Origin: an uncultured Collinsella sp.
GTDB taxonomy: Bacteria > Actinomycetota > Coriobacteriia > Coriobacteriales > Coriobacteriaceae
Assembly (NCBI GenBank): GCA_900550835.1
Contig: URTP01000094.1
Location: 1-8,031, forward strand
Direction of reading: 5' to 3'
DNA: 8,031 nt
In this document: piece after piece, positions 1 through 6,242 of the stretch
Numbering within the stretch: position 1 is the stretch's first letter
Layout: each line of letters starts with the position of its first letter
Translations under genes and position numbers: made by a program
The notes under the pieces: generated by a model
The model's input: only the letters and a program-made list of their open reading frames with translations
The model's database searches: none
What the model was told of the DNA's origin: nothing

Positions 1-1
1 C

Positions 2-1216
2 AGCAGCTCCAGGGAGAGGCTCCGGCGCGCCCTGGACACCTGCGAGGTGCTCTCCCGCCGCCACGACTGCGTGGTGGCAAACCCGCCCTACATGGGCAGC
101 TCCAGCTTCGGCCCCTTCATGTCCAGGTGGGTCAAAAAGAGCTACCCCGACGTGAAGAGCGACCTGTGCACGTGCTTCATCGAGCGCGGGTTCAGCCTGG
201 CGAAGGACCGCGGCTACGAAGCCATGATCACCATGCAGAGCTGGATGTTCCTGGGCAGCTTCGAGAAGATGCGCTCCTCTCTCATCGAGGACAAGTCGAT
301 CCTGTCCATGCTGCACCTGGGCCCCCGCGCGTTCGACGCCATCGGCGGCGAGGTCGTCAACGTCACGGCCGACGTCGTCTACAACGGCCGCGCGGCATGC
401 GAGGGCGCCTACGTGCGCCTCGTCGACATCAACGGTAGCGAGGCCAAGCGCCAGAAGGCCCTTGAGGCGATCCGAAACCCCGACTGCGGCTGGTTTTACC
501 GCCGCGACGCCGAGACCTTCAGGCAGATCCCCGGCACCCCCATTGCCTACTGGGCCAGCGATGCCTTGCTCAATGCGTTTGTAAATGCAAAACAGCTTAA
601 CGAGTTCGGTAAGCCCCGCCAGGGTCTTGCCACTGGCGACAACGAGCGTTTCACGCGATTATGGTGGGAGCCTGAAATCGCCGAACTACGTTTTGATGCT
701 GGAACGGAGGAGGAGGCTTTCAAGAGCGGGAGAAAATGGTTTCCCTATAACAAGGGCGGAAATTACCGCAAGTGGTATGGAAATAATGATTGGGTAGTTG
801 CTTTCAATCGTTCTGGCTCTGAAATCCTAGCTACATTAGGTAATCATCTTCCCTCTAGACATCTGTACTTTAAACCAATGCTCACATGGTCAAAAGTGTC
901 TAGTGGCGTTGTTGCCTTTAGATTTAGACCGAAAGGTAGCCTCTTTGACGTTGCGGGGACAAGCGTTTTTGGTGATGAAAAAACTCTCAGGTATTTACAG
1001 GGTGCGTGCAACAGTTCTGTGATTATGCGTGTCGCAAGCATGCTTTCGCCGACGCTCAATTTTGAGGTGGGGCAGATCGCAACGTATCCGATTATCCAAA
1101 ATGAGGAACTGGAGCCATCAGTTAACGCTACGGTTGACTCGTGCCGCGAGCTGTCAAAAACCGACTGGGACTCGTTTGAAACCTCCTGGGATTTCAAGCG
1201 CCATCCCTTGGTGTAG
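2..1216 (+). CDS. pglX: BREX-1 PglX (BrxX) adenine-specific methyltransferase, N-terminal/TRD part; 5' end outside window, C-terminal domain split off
   Basis: PglX is the BREX methyltransferase that marks host DNA at an adenine in a non-palindromic site and is needed for phage exclusion. The reading frame is open from base 2, so the gene enters from the left; the GTG at 47 is internal. The catalytic NPPY motif is at 80-91 (VVANPPYMGSSSFGPFM), followed by the conserved stretch with MITMQSWMFLGSFEKMR typical of BREX-1 PglX. The region from about 560 to 1216 corresponds to the target-recognition part. The protein ends DWDSFETSWDFKRHPLV then TAG (1214-1216); from memory, full-length PglX (about 1,200 residues) continues here into a C-terminal domain, which in this window is a separate ORF at 6243-7211. 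Base composition changes inside the gene: GC-rich with nearly all Phe as TTC before about 560, AT-rich after it. Family assignment is firm; activity of the truncated product is unknown. Confidence 0.9.
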   Translation, partial: SSSRERLRRALDTCEVLSRRHDCVVANPPYMGSSSFGPFMSRWVKKSYPDVKSDLCTCFIERGFSLAKDRGYEAMITMQSWMFLGSFEKMRSSLIEDKSILSMLHLGPRAFDAIGGEVVNVTADVVYNGRAACEGAYVRLVDINGSEAKRQKALEAIRNPDCGWFYRRDAETFRQIPGTPIAYWASDALLNAFVNAKQLNEFGKPRQGLATGDNERFTRLWWEPEIAELRFDAGTEEEAFKSGRKWFPYNKGGNYRKWYGNNDWVVAFNRSGSEILATLGNHLPSRHLYFKPMLTWSKVSSGVVAFRFRPKGSLFDVAGTSVFGDEKTLRYLQGACNSSVIMRVASMLSPTLNFEVGQIATYPIIQNEELEPSVNATVDSCRELSKTDWDSFETSWDFKRHPLV

Positions 1217-1227
1217 CTGGTGACAGT

Positions 1228-1791
1228 ATGGACCTCAGTTTTGCTTTGGACTATATAAACAGTTTTCACTATTGGCCCGAATTGATCACTCTGTTTGGCT
1301 CACTTGCTCTAGCACTGTTTACATCTAAACTGACTGCCAGATCAGAGGTGCTAAAGGCATATAGAGAAAAACGAGTCGAAACATACGATGAGCTCATTTC
1401 ATTTCTTGATGCATTTCGGGAAAACCCGGACTGGGCACTTTGTGCCGATTTCTACTCGAAATCTCTGGTTCTCAGCAATCATGTGAATATATATGGATCG
1501 AAGAGCGTCTTAGAAGCAATGAAGACGATGCTTACGTCGCTCAACAAAGACTACGAGTCTTACAAGCATGATTCAAAAGAACTGCATAAAAAACATTTTT
1601 ATACTATTTCTAATCAGCCTGATGATGAGCAGCCTCCAGAGTATGTCGAACAAGTGGACGATCTTGATGCTTACGAGGAGGAGGCAAGTAAGCTTCGGGG
1701 CTCTTATCGGAAAAACGAGAGAGAGGCATTTAAACTTGTTCAACCCGTCTTACAAGCAATTCGAGATTCTGTGTATTCGGGGAGGAAATGA
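1228..1791 (+). CDS. Small membrane-anchored protein of unknown function
   Basis: A 187-residue protein starting 11 nt after the pglX stop on the same strand, so probably co-transcribed with the truncated pglX. One hydrophobic segment lies near the N-terminus (about residues 17-34, PELITLFGSLALALFTSKL) and is followed by a charged helix (KAYREKRVETYDELISFLDAF). The rest is acidic/charged and predicted helical with no cysteine cluster or catalytic motif that I recognise. This looks like a single-pass membrane anchor with a cytoplasmic helical domain. The Shine-Dalgarno is weak (GGTG near 1219), so coupling to pglX translation is plausible. The gene is AT-rich like the adjacent recognition part of pglX, which suggests that they arrived together. 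I do not recognise the family; a membrane-sensing or effector role in defence would be inference from context only. Confidence 0.75.
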   Translation: MDLSFALDYINSFHYWPELITLFGSLALALFTSKLTARSEVLKAYREKRVETYDELISFLDAFRENPDWALCADFYSKSLVLSNHVNIYGSKSVLEAMKTMLTSLNKDYESYKHDSKELHKKHFYTISNQPDDEQPPEYVEQVDDLDAYEEEASKLRGSYRKNEREAFKLVQPVLQAIRDSVYSGRK

Positions 1792-1920
1792 TCGATCTCA
1801 AGTGTTCGTTAGATGTCCGTGAAAGCGGTGCTCGGCTCGGATTTGTCCATGGATCCACCATGGGTGTGGACGAACTTCTTGTCAAATTGAAGTGCAGAAT
1901 ACCTGTCGCAAGCAATCGGT

Positions 1921-2002
1921 TCGGCCGTTTTGCAAGGGGGCTTCTCTTTACGGGACGCCCTCTATTTTTATGTCACGCCAATCGAAAAAATGCATTGCCA
2001 AC
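1921..2002 (+). repeat. Repeat A: imperfect intergenic repeat containing a terminator (partner at 3804-3874)
   Basis: Reads TCGGCCGT-TTTGCA-GGGGG ... GGGACGCCC ... TTTTTATGTC ... GCCAAT ... TGCCAAC. The same order of blocks, with substitutions and small gaps, recurs downstream of the 528-residue gene at 3804-3874. Conservation goes beyond the hairpin: the ATGTC plus two GCCAA boxes after the T-run are shared. The two copies are in the same orientation and flank R1 plus the 528-residue gene. It could be a duplicated terminator module or the scar of a recombination site. Confidence 0.6.
1935..1969 (+). terminator. Rho-independent terminator after the pglX'/membrane-protein unit
   Basis: The outer stem AGGGGGC (1935-1941) pairs with GCCCTCT (1957-1963) with one G-T wobble. 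After a one-base mismatch, an inner stem TCTC (1943-1946) pairs with GGGA (1952-1955). The stem is followed by a T-run at 1965-1969. It lies 143 nt after the stop of the 187-residue gene and would close that transcript before the next gene. Confidence 0.6.
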
Positions 2003-2045
2003 CGGTGCTTTTATTCGACCTCAACGGTTGTAGCCTAATACCTAC

Positions 2046-2072
2046 CGCTCGCACTTGTTGCTCAACAAATGG
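2046..2072 (+). repeat. Direct repeat R1 (27 bp, identical to R2 at 6023-6049)
   Basis: All 27 bases (starting CGCTCGCACTTGTTGCTC and ending AACAAATGG) are identical to 6023-6049, in the same orientation, 3,977 bp apart. Similarity continues without gaps for about 23 more bases at lower identity, including a shared TAAGTT (2087-2092 and 6064-6069). The repeat contains the near-perfect dyad TTGTTG-CT-CAACAA (2055-2068), of the kind bound by a dimeric regulator or a tyrosine recombinase. It sits about 130 nt upstream of the 528-residue gene. Confidence 0.85.
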
Positions 2073-2202
2073 CTAGGTTGATGGGCTAAGTTGATTACAG
2101 CGTTCGACCAAAGCGACGGAGCGGAGGAAATCGAAGCCCTCCTTGAAAATGCCCCGAAGGAAGCGAAGTAGCTCCTGAAGCCAAAGCGAAAGGTTAATTC
2201 AA

Positions 2203-3789
2203 ATGGATTTGGTGACTTCTTTTTTCCACCTGCTGTCCGATTATTGCGTTTGCTTTGACGATGGAATGATCACCTGGGATGGTCATCATCACGCTGCGAC
2301 TGGCCTGCATGTCGATAACGAAAAGGTGCCCGAGCTTACCGAGTTTGCCACGCAGGGCGGCTTTGATGATCTGAATGATTACCTCAACTGCTTTGTCGAC
2401 GGTTTTCTGAATAACCTGGTTGAGGCCGATGAGAATCTCATTGTTCCCAGGAACGCAATCCACGAGGCTCTTTACCCTATGCTTCGAGAAGGGGATTTGA
2501 CGGGCCTTGTTTTGGCTGATTTCTGCGGCTGTAATAAAGCGCTCGTAATCGACAATCCGGCCCCCAATGCTTATTGCGTAATGTATGACACGCGAATCGC
2601 TCGCGGTATTCCGCAGTTCTTCAACTTGGTCACACGTATGCTTTGGGATGTGCGCCAAGGGCTGCGTAGCCAGCAAGACGTTTCGTTTAAGGTGACGTTT
2701 GTTGCGGCGAAGAATGTCGATTTATCCATGCTGGTTGTGGACGACGTGGCGGATGTTGTGGGCGTGCAGGAAAAGCCGGGAACGAAGATGGTCTACTCTG
2801 CCCCGAAGATTCAGCTGGATGCTCGTAATGGATCGGAAACGGTATCGGCATCCGCCGCGCTAGAAAACGAGAGCGATGCTCCCGGCAAAAAGAGCAGGGG
2901 TCTGGACGAGAAGCCTCAACCGTTTCAACCAAAGTCTTGGGCAGAGGACGAGACGAGGGATAGGGTCTACGCACTTGCTGATCGATGCCTCGCTGACCAA
3001 GACGAATTAGATCAAGCCGAAGCGGAAAAGGCGAAACTTCAACGAAAGCTTGACTCGATTACTAAGGCTCTGGCCGAGGCAACCTCGAAATACGATCACC
3101 TCCGGGACCTGGAGCGCAAGCGAGAGCAGCTGACAGAGCAGAGGAACAACCTTGATAATGAGGTTTCGAGCTGTGAGAAAGAGCTTCAGTCGTTTGGGCT
3201 GTTTGACATTAGCAATAAGCGCCAAGTAAAGAAAAAGCTTTCGGATCTTGCCGGGCGCATAGAAAAGCTCGATTCCAGGCTCAAGTCGATCGGGATCGAC
3301 CTCTTTGAGGGCTCGAGCGAGCCTGCCAAAGTTGAGGTCGATAGGTTGCAGCAGCAGGAGAACGATGCTCAACTGGCGCTTAAAGAGGCCGAGGCGAACT
3401 TTGAGCAGAAGGAGGCTACATGGAAAGAAGGCAGGGCTGAGCTTGAAGCGTTCTGCGCCAGCGTGCCAGATAATCCAAAAATGGATAGGTTTTGTTGGGA
3501 TGCCGATTGGCGCATAAAGCAAGCTCGCGATCGCAGGGAGCGGGCTGAATATCAGCAGAAAATGAGGCGTCTTGCAAAAGAGTTTGCACAAACAGTCGAA
3601 GTTGGCGAAGAATTTGGCGTACGAGATATGGTTGATGCGATCGACGAAATTGACTCGATTTCAACGGCCTCGATTATTGTTCAGAAATACTACGACAAGA
3701 CTCATTCAGTAAAACGGGTTGCCCCGCTTTACAACCTTCCTGCCTATGTGTTTACCGACAAGAGGTTCATGGATTTATTGGACGATTGA
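2203..3789 (+). CDS. Unassigned 528-residue coiled-coil protein of the inserted cassette
   Basis: The start ATG at 2203 is preceded by GAAAGG about 9 nt upstream. Residues 1-185 form a globular N-terminal part (MDLVTSFFHLLSDYCVCFDD..., then ...AYCVMYDTRIARGIPQFFNLVTRMLWDVR...). Residues 185-250 are a low-complexity, probably flexible linker. Two long charged coiled-coil stretches follow (about 250-365 and 375-465), joined by a break near GIDLFEGSSEPAK. A short motif LQSFGLFDISNKRQVKKKL (about 328-346) resembles the hinge seen in other bacterial coiled-coil proteins. The last 60 residues form a small C-terminal domain ending NLPAYVFTDKRFMDLLDD. There is no Walker A, nuclease, TOPRIM or zinc motif that I can see, nor a signal peptide or clear membrane segment. 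It stands alone between R1 and a strong terminator. I do not recognise the family; a defence-related sensor or scaffold is a guess from location only. Confidence 0.85.
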   Translation: MDLVTSFFHLLSDYCVCFDDGMITWDGHHHAATGLHVDNEKVPELTEFATQGGFDDLNDYLNCFVDGFLNNLVEADENLIVPRNAIHEALYPMLREGDLTGLVLADFCGCNKALVIDNPAPNAYCVMYDTRIARGIPQFFNLVTRMLWDVRQGLRSQQDVSFKVTFVAAKNVDLSMLVVDDVADVVGVQEKPGTKMVYSAPKIQLDARNGSETVSASAALENESDAPGKKSRGLDEKPQPFQPKSWAEDETRDRVYALADRCLADQDELDQAEAEKAKLQRKLDSITKALAEATSKYDHLRDLERKREQLTEQRNNLDNEVSSCEKELQSFGLFDISNKRQVKKKLSDLAGRIEKLDSRLKSIGIDLFEGSSEPAKVEVDRLQQQENDAQLALKEAEANFEQKEATWKEGRAELEAFCASVPDNPKMDRFCWDADWRIKQARDRRERAEYQQKMRRLAKEFAQTVEVGEEFGVRDMVDAIDEIDSISTASIIVQKYYDKTHSVKRVAPLYNLPAYVFTDKRFMDLLDD

Positions 3790-3803
3790 TTCTTGTTTAG
3801 GAG

Positions 3804-3874
3804 TCGGCTGTATTTTGCAGGGGGTATCTCTAGGGATGCCCCCTGTTTTTATGTCGAGCCAACAATGTGCCAAC
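3804..3874 (+). repeat. Repeat B: imperfect copy of repeat A downstream of the 528-residue gene
   Basis: Shares with 1921-2002 the blocks TCGGCTGT, TTTTGCA, GGGGG, TCTC, GGGATGCCC, TTTTTATGTC, GCCAAC and TGCCAAC in the same order and orientation. It begins 15 bases after the stop codon at 3787-3789. The paired GCCAAC boxes (3858-3863 and 3869-3874) lie outside the hairpin, so terminator function alone does not explain their conservation. Confidence 0.6.
3818..3850 (+). terminator. Rho-independent terminator of the 528-residue gene
   Basis: A strong hairpin: CAGGGGGTATCT (3818-3829) pairs with GGGATGCCCCCTG (within 3833-3845) around a short loop, with two G-T wobbles, followed immediately by TTTTT (3846-3850). 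It lies 28 nt after the stop codon and faces the oppositely directed rloAB terminator just downstream. Confidence 0.8.
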
Positions 3875-3878
3875 GCAT

Positions 3879-3904
3879 AAAAAATGCCGGGGGACATCCC
3901 CGGC
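3879..3904 (-). terminator. Rho-independent terminator of the rloA-rloB operon
   Basis: Read on the minus strand, GCCGGGG - 5-nt loop - CCCCGGC is followed by A and a run of six T. The stem is seven perfect GC pairs. It lies about 98 nt after the rloB stop. Together with the plus-strand terminator at 3818-3850 it insulates the two converging transcripts. Confidence 0.75.
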
Positions 3905-4002
3905 TCTCGACTGCCCTCCATAAAGGAACGCAACCCATTTATACCACGACCACGAGACGGGCGTCCGATCCAAGTGGAAACGACGCGCCCGCCTCGTGCG
4001 CA

Positions 4003-4641
4003 CTAAAGGTTGACTCCGCCAGTCTCGCAGATGGCACCCATGAGTTGATCTACGTAGGGTACGGGTCTTGCCCCGCGTGGGTCTTCGCCGCATTCAACAA
4101 GCGTCTTTCGTCTGCTTGTTGCAGCGTTCGTTGGCATGCCCGTTACAAAAATCTCCCAGAGTTCGTCAAAGGGAAGGCCAGGTTTCTTGTAGTTTTTGGC
4201 CCTACTGGGTTTGGCGAGCTCGGTGACTGCTTGCTCCGGTGTCTCGACAAGAATACCCGGTGAGTAGTGCAGTAGGGCCCAGTACTCAAAGCAGGGGCTT
4301 GAGTTGGCTACGTGTATCCCCCAGCCCTCGGCTTGCTTGATTGCCTCGCCGTAGCTGCGGGCTTCTTCATCTTCGCGCGCCTCCGCATCGAACACAACCC
4401 AGGGTTCAACCGAAAGCCCTTTGTTTTCTAGTTCTTTCTTTTTATTGCGCACCGCAAGGACAATGCCCCTTGGATCAGTCCTTTTGGGTTTTTCGACCTT
4501 AATCCACTGTGCCCTAAACTTGCGCTTTACTTCGCCAAAATACAGGTCCTCTGTCTCGCCTTCTACAACGATGAGGATCGTTGGTTTCTGGGCGCGCTTG
4601 TGCTCGTGCCGGCTTCGTTCGGATTTACCCTTTCTGGCCAT
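4003..4641 (-). CDS. rloB: RloB-like TOPRIM-fold protein, partner of the RloA ATPase
   Basis: RloB family proteins are small TOPRIM-like, nuclease-type partners of RloA ATPases, first named as restriction-linked ORFs; AbiL-type abortive-infection pairs have, as I recall, the same make-up. With the ATG at 4641 the product is 212 residues, normal for the family. A longer start at 4686 would overlap rloA by 44 bp and add an N-terminus unlike the family, so I prefer 4641. The basic N-terminus (MARKGKSERSRHEHKRAQKP) is followed by ILIVVEGETEDLYF (22-35; E27 and E31 as TOPRIM acids), WVVFDAEARED (81-91; the acidic D motif, DAE rather than DxD), and the hallmark NSSPCFEYWALLHY (113-126). Only one nucleotide separates it from the rloA stop, so the two are translationally linked. 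Expected role: the effector of an ATPase-controlled defence module in the cytoplasm. The family call is solid; the activity is inferred. Confidence 0.88.
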   Translation of the reverse strand: MARKGKSERSRHEHKRAQKPTILIVVEGETEDLYFGEVKRKFRAQWIKVEKPKRTDPRGIVLAVRNKKKELENKGLSVEPWVVFDAEAREDEEARSYGEAIKQAEGWGIHVANSSPCFEYWALLHYSPGILVETPEQAVTELAKPSRAKNYKKPGLPFDELWEIFVTGMPTNAATSRRKTLVECGEDPRGARPVPYVDQLMGAICETGGVNL

Positions 4642-4642
4642 C

Positions 4643-5920
4643 TTAGGACACCTTCTCAACGTAGGGTACGGCTCCGTAAGCGCCATAGAGGTAACGGTTG
4701 ATTAGGCTTTCGTCCTTTCTAGGGGAGAAGGAGGAGAGCGGATAGATGTCGGAAGAACCGCTCTGCGGGTCCTTCTCGACAAACCAAATTTGGTCGCGAC
4801 GAAGCTCACCGCCCCTCAGGAAGGACAAGTCATGCGTCGTAAAGATGAGCTGTGCACCGTGTTCGTTGAGTTCCTGATCAAAGAACAGCGCCACAAGGCT
4901 TTCGAGGAGCATCGGGTGGAGGCTGCGTTCGACTTCGTCTACGAACAGGGTCCGGCCGGCATCGATGGCATCGATAAAGTCGACTGCTAGGTCGAGCATG
5001 GTCCTTGTGCCAAGGGATTCGTCGTCAAGGCCAAAGCCAACGCTATGTCCGCCAATTTCATGCCGGAACTGCATGGCAACCTTTTTATCGGGTATCTCGA
5101 CGCCGTTGGGTTTTTGGCCCGTGAGCGCTTCGAATACGGCGGCGAGTTTGTCGGCGTTTTCCTTTTGGGCGCTCTTTTCGTCCTCGGTCATGTCGTCGAC
5201 TTTAAGCTGCGCCCCGGTAATGCCCAGGTCTGCGGAGCTTATGGCCTTGATGACCTTTTTGAATTTAGTCTCGCCCAGCGCAGCGAGCTTGTCCATGAGC
5301 TCCGCATCGGGAATAGGGGCTTCGCGATTAGCTACAACCAGGTCGTCGGCAAACCAGTGCATCGCCTTAACGCAGGGCTCGATACCGTAGTTTGCAAGCA
5401 TGCCAAGAACAAACCCGGGATCCGTATAGCCCTTGAGCTTGGTAGAGATGCCGGTATATTTGGAGCCTTGCTTGACGGAGTACGTGCCATCGTCGTTGCG
5501 GAACCTCTCGTAGACAAGGCGTTTGGCCTTGGGGCTTACGCTGAGTGTCTCGCTGAGGGCGCCATCGTCGTCTAGGGTTAATTCGTACTCGTAGCGAGTG
5601 CCGTCGGTGTAGAACGTATAGCTAAAGCTCGTTGGATCGCTGTTGCCGACAAAGTTTTGACGTCGGGGCAGATGGGCCGGATGCGTGATGCCCAGAACGA
5701 GGTTGCGAGAGAAGTGAACCGCTCGCAACAGATTGGTCTTTCCGGAAGCGTTGGGTCCGTAGATGGCCGCCGCGGTGAGCACGCCGTCCGTGCCGGTACC
5801 GGGAATGCTGCAGGGATGGACATTCTCCTGATGCTCCTTGTAGGAATTGACGGGCAGCATTGACAACACGGCCTCGTCCTTAACGGAGCGGAAGTTTTTA
5901 AAGCTGAACTCTAACAACAT
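4643..5920 (-). CDS. rloA: RloA-like AAA15/ABC-type ATPase
   Basis: An AAA15-family ATPase that typically senses or gates the action of an associated nuclease such as RloB. The N-terminus MLLEFSFKNFRSVKDEAVLSM is the usual RecF/SMC-like opening strand. Walker A is GPNASGKT (residues 55-62). An ABC-signature-like DDESLGTRTML lies near 299-309, Walker B is TLFVDEVERSLHP (324-336), and the switch histidine is in IFTTHD (359-364). All ATPase motifs are intact, at 425 residues. I chose the ATG at 5920: AGGAGG (5934-5929) lies 8 nt upstream, whereas the GTG at 5929 overlaps that Shine-Dalgarno. The gene is followed after 1 nt by rloB and transcribed divergently from the C-terminal pglX fragment, from a promoter near 5954-5983. 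RloA/RloB pairs are known neighbours of restriction systems; here the pair lies inside an interrupted BREX pglX. Confidence 0.9.
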   Translation of the reverse strand: MLLEFSFKNFRSVKDEAVLSMLPVNSYKEHQENVHPCSIPGTGTDGVLTAAAIYGPNASGKTNLLRAVHFSRNLVLGITHPAHLPRRQNFVGNSDPTSFSYTFYTDGTRYEYELTLDDDGALSETLSVSPKAKRLVYERFRNDDGTYSVKQGSKYTGISTKLKGYTDPGFVLGMLANYGIEPCVKAMHWFADDLVVANREAPIPDAELMDKLAALGETKFKKVIKAISSADLGITGAQLKVDDMTEDEKSAQKENADKLAAVFEALTGQKPNGVEIPDKKVAMQFRHEIGGHSVGFGLDDESLGTRTMLDLAVDFIDAIDAGRTLFVDEVERSLHPMLLESLVALFFDQELNEHGAQLIFTTHDLSFLRGGELRRDQIWFVEKDPQSGSSDIYPLSSFSPRKDESLINRYLYGAYGAVPYVEKVS

Positions 5921-5921
5921 A

Positions 5922-5934
5922 AGGAGCACCTCCT
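5922..5934 (-). promoter_or_regulatory. rloA Shine-Dalgarno embedded in a small hairpin
   Basis: On the minus strand, AGGAG-GTG-CTCCT is a perfect 5-bp inverted repeat around a 3-nt loop, ending one base before the ATG. The 5' arm overlaps the Shine-Dalgarno AGGAGG (5934-5929). Pairing of the two arms would mask the ribosome site and could hold down rloA translation. A 5-bp stem is only marginally stable, so the functional reading is tentative. Confidence 0.45.
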
Positions 5935-5953
5935 AGTTGGTTGTAAGCAACAT

Positions 5954-5983
5954 AATATACGCTTTTTTGTGGAATAGTCACAA
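5954..5983 (-). promoter_or_regulatory. Likely sigma-70 type promoter of rloAB with overlapping dyad
   Basis: On the minus strand, TTGTGA (5983-5978) and TATATT (5959-5954) are separated by 18 bases, about 34 bases before the rloA start. The -35 hexamer overlaps the inverted repeat TTGTG-N7-CACAA (5967-5983), a plausible operator for a repressor. Confidence 0.5.
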
Positions 5984-6022
5984 TAATAAGGAAAATAGTG
6001 ACATCTATACCGTTTGTGTTAT

Positions 6023-6049
6023 CGCTCGCACTTGTTGCTCAACAAATGG
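6023..6049 (+). repeat. Direct repeat R2 (27 bp, identical to R1 at 2046-2072)
   Basis: Second perfect copy of the 27-bp repeat, with dyad TTGTTG-CT-CAACAA at 6032-6045 and weaker ungapped similarity continuing to about 6072. Together R1 and R2 flank the 528-residue gene and rloAB as one 3,977-bp unit. Exchange between them would delete that unit and leave the membrane-protein gene followed by the C-terminal pglX fragment. Confidence 0.85.
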
Positions 6050-6185
6050 TGGGGCAGGTGGAGTAAGTTAATACATACTGGCTGCGAAGCGGGGTCGGCT
6101 TGTAGTGGCCGTACTCTCAAAATGATGCCTGCGAATGCTCTGCATGGGGCGCTATAAGCTTTGCTGTCGGGTAGACTTGTCTATG

Positions 6186-6216
6186 TTGACTTAGCTAGTT
6201 TTATTGGGCTTTTAAT
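6186..6216 (+). promoter_or_regulatory. Candidate promoter for the C-terminal pglX fragment
   Basis: TTGACT (6186-6191) and TTTAAT (6211-6216) are spaced by 19 bases, 26 bases before the ATG at 6243. The spacing is slightly long but the -35 is close to consensus. If active, it would give the detached C-terminal fragment and pglZ their own transcription, replacing read-through from upstream brx genes that the insertion would block. Confidence 0.4.
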
Positions 6217-6242
6217 CGGTCCTGATTGGATGGGATAGAGAT

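Larger units (their letters stand above)
1792..2202. other. 411-bp non-coding region with terminator, repeat A, repeat R1 and possible coding relic
   Basis: No convincing gene is seen here. It holds, in order, a plus-strand terminator (1935-1969) inside repeat A (1921-2002), then direct repeat R1 (2046-2072), then the leader of the 528-residue gene. A short frame open from 2082 to the TAG at 2169-2171 reads like the end of a protein (FDQSDGAEEIEALLENAPK), and may be a relic of a lost gene. No clear sigma-70 promoter stands out upstream of 2203, so I cannot say where transcription of that gene begins. Confidence 0.6.
5935..6242. other. Divergent intergenic region between rloA and the C-terminal pglX fragment
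   Basis: 308 bases with no gene that I can support. It contains the rloA promoter, dyads TTGTG-N7-CACAA (5967-5983) and GTCAC...GTGAC (5977-6002), direct repeat R2 (6023-6049) and a candidate promoter for the C-terminal pglX fragment (6186-6216). The stretch 6073-6185 shows nothing recognisable. In the frame of the downstream gene there is a stop at 6213-6215, so the C-terminal fragment cannot extend further upstream. Confidence 0.6.

Noticed and set aside
1788..2033. 81-residue ORF overlapping the end of the membrane-protein gene (ATGA), with GGAGG just upstream
   Set aside because: The purine-rich stretch is only about 2 nt from the ATG, too close for a normal ribosome site. The ORF runs straight through a terminator hairpin and repeat A. 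The protein has no recognisable features.
3793..4263. 156-residue plus-strand ORF after the 528-residue gene
   Set aside because: It crosses two terminators and lies antisense to the well-supported rloB; an overlap artefact.
4003..4686. Longer rloB start at 4686
   Set aside because: It would overlap rloA by 44 bp and add an N-terminus unlike RloB proteins; the ATG at 4641, one nucleotide after the rloA stop, gives the family's usual start.
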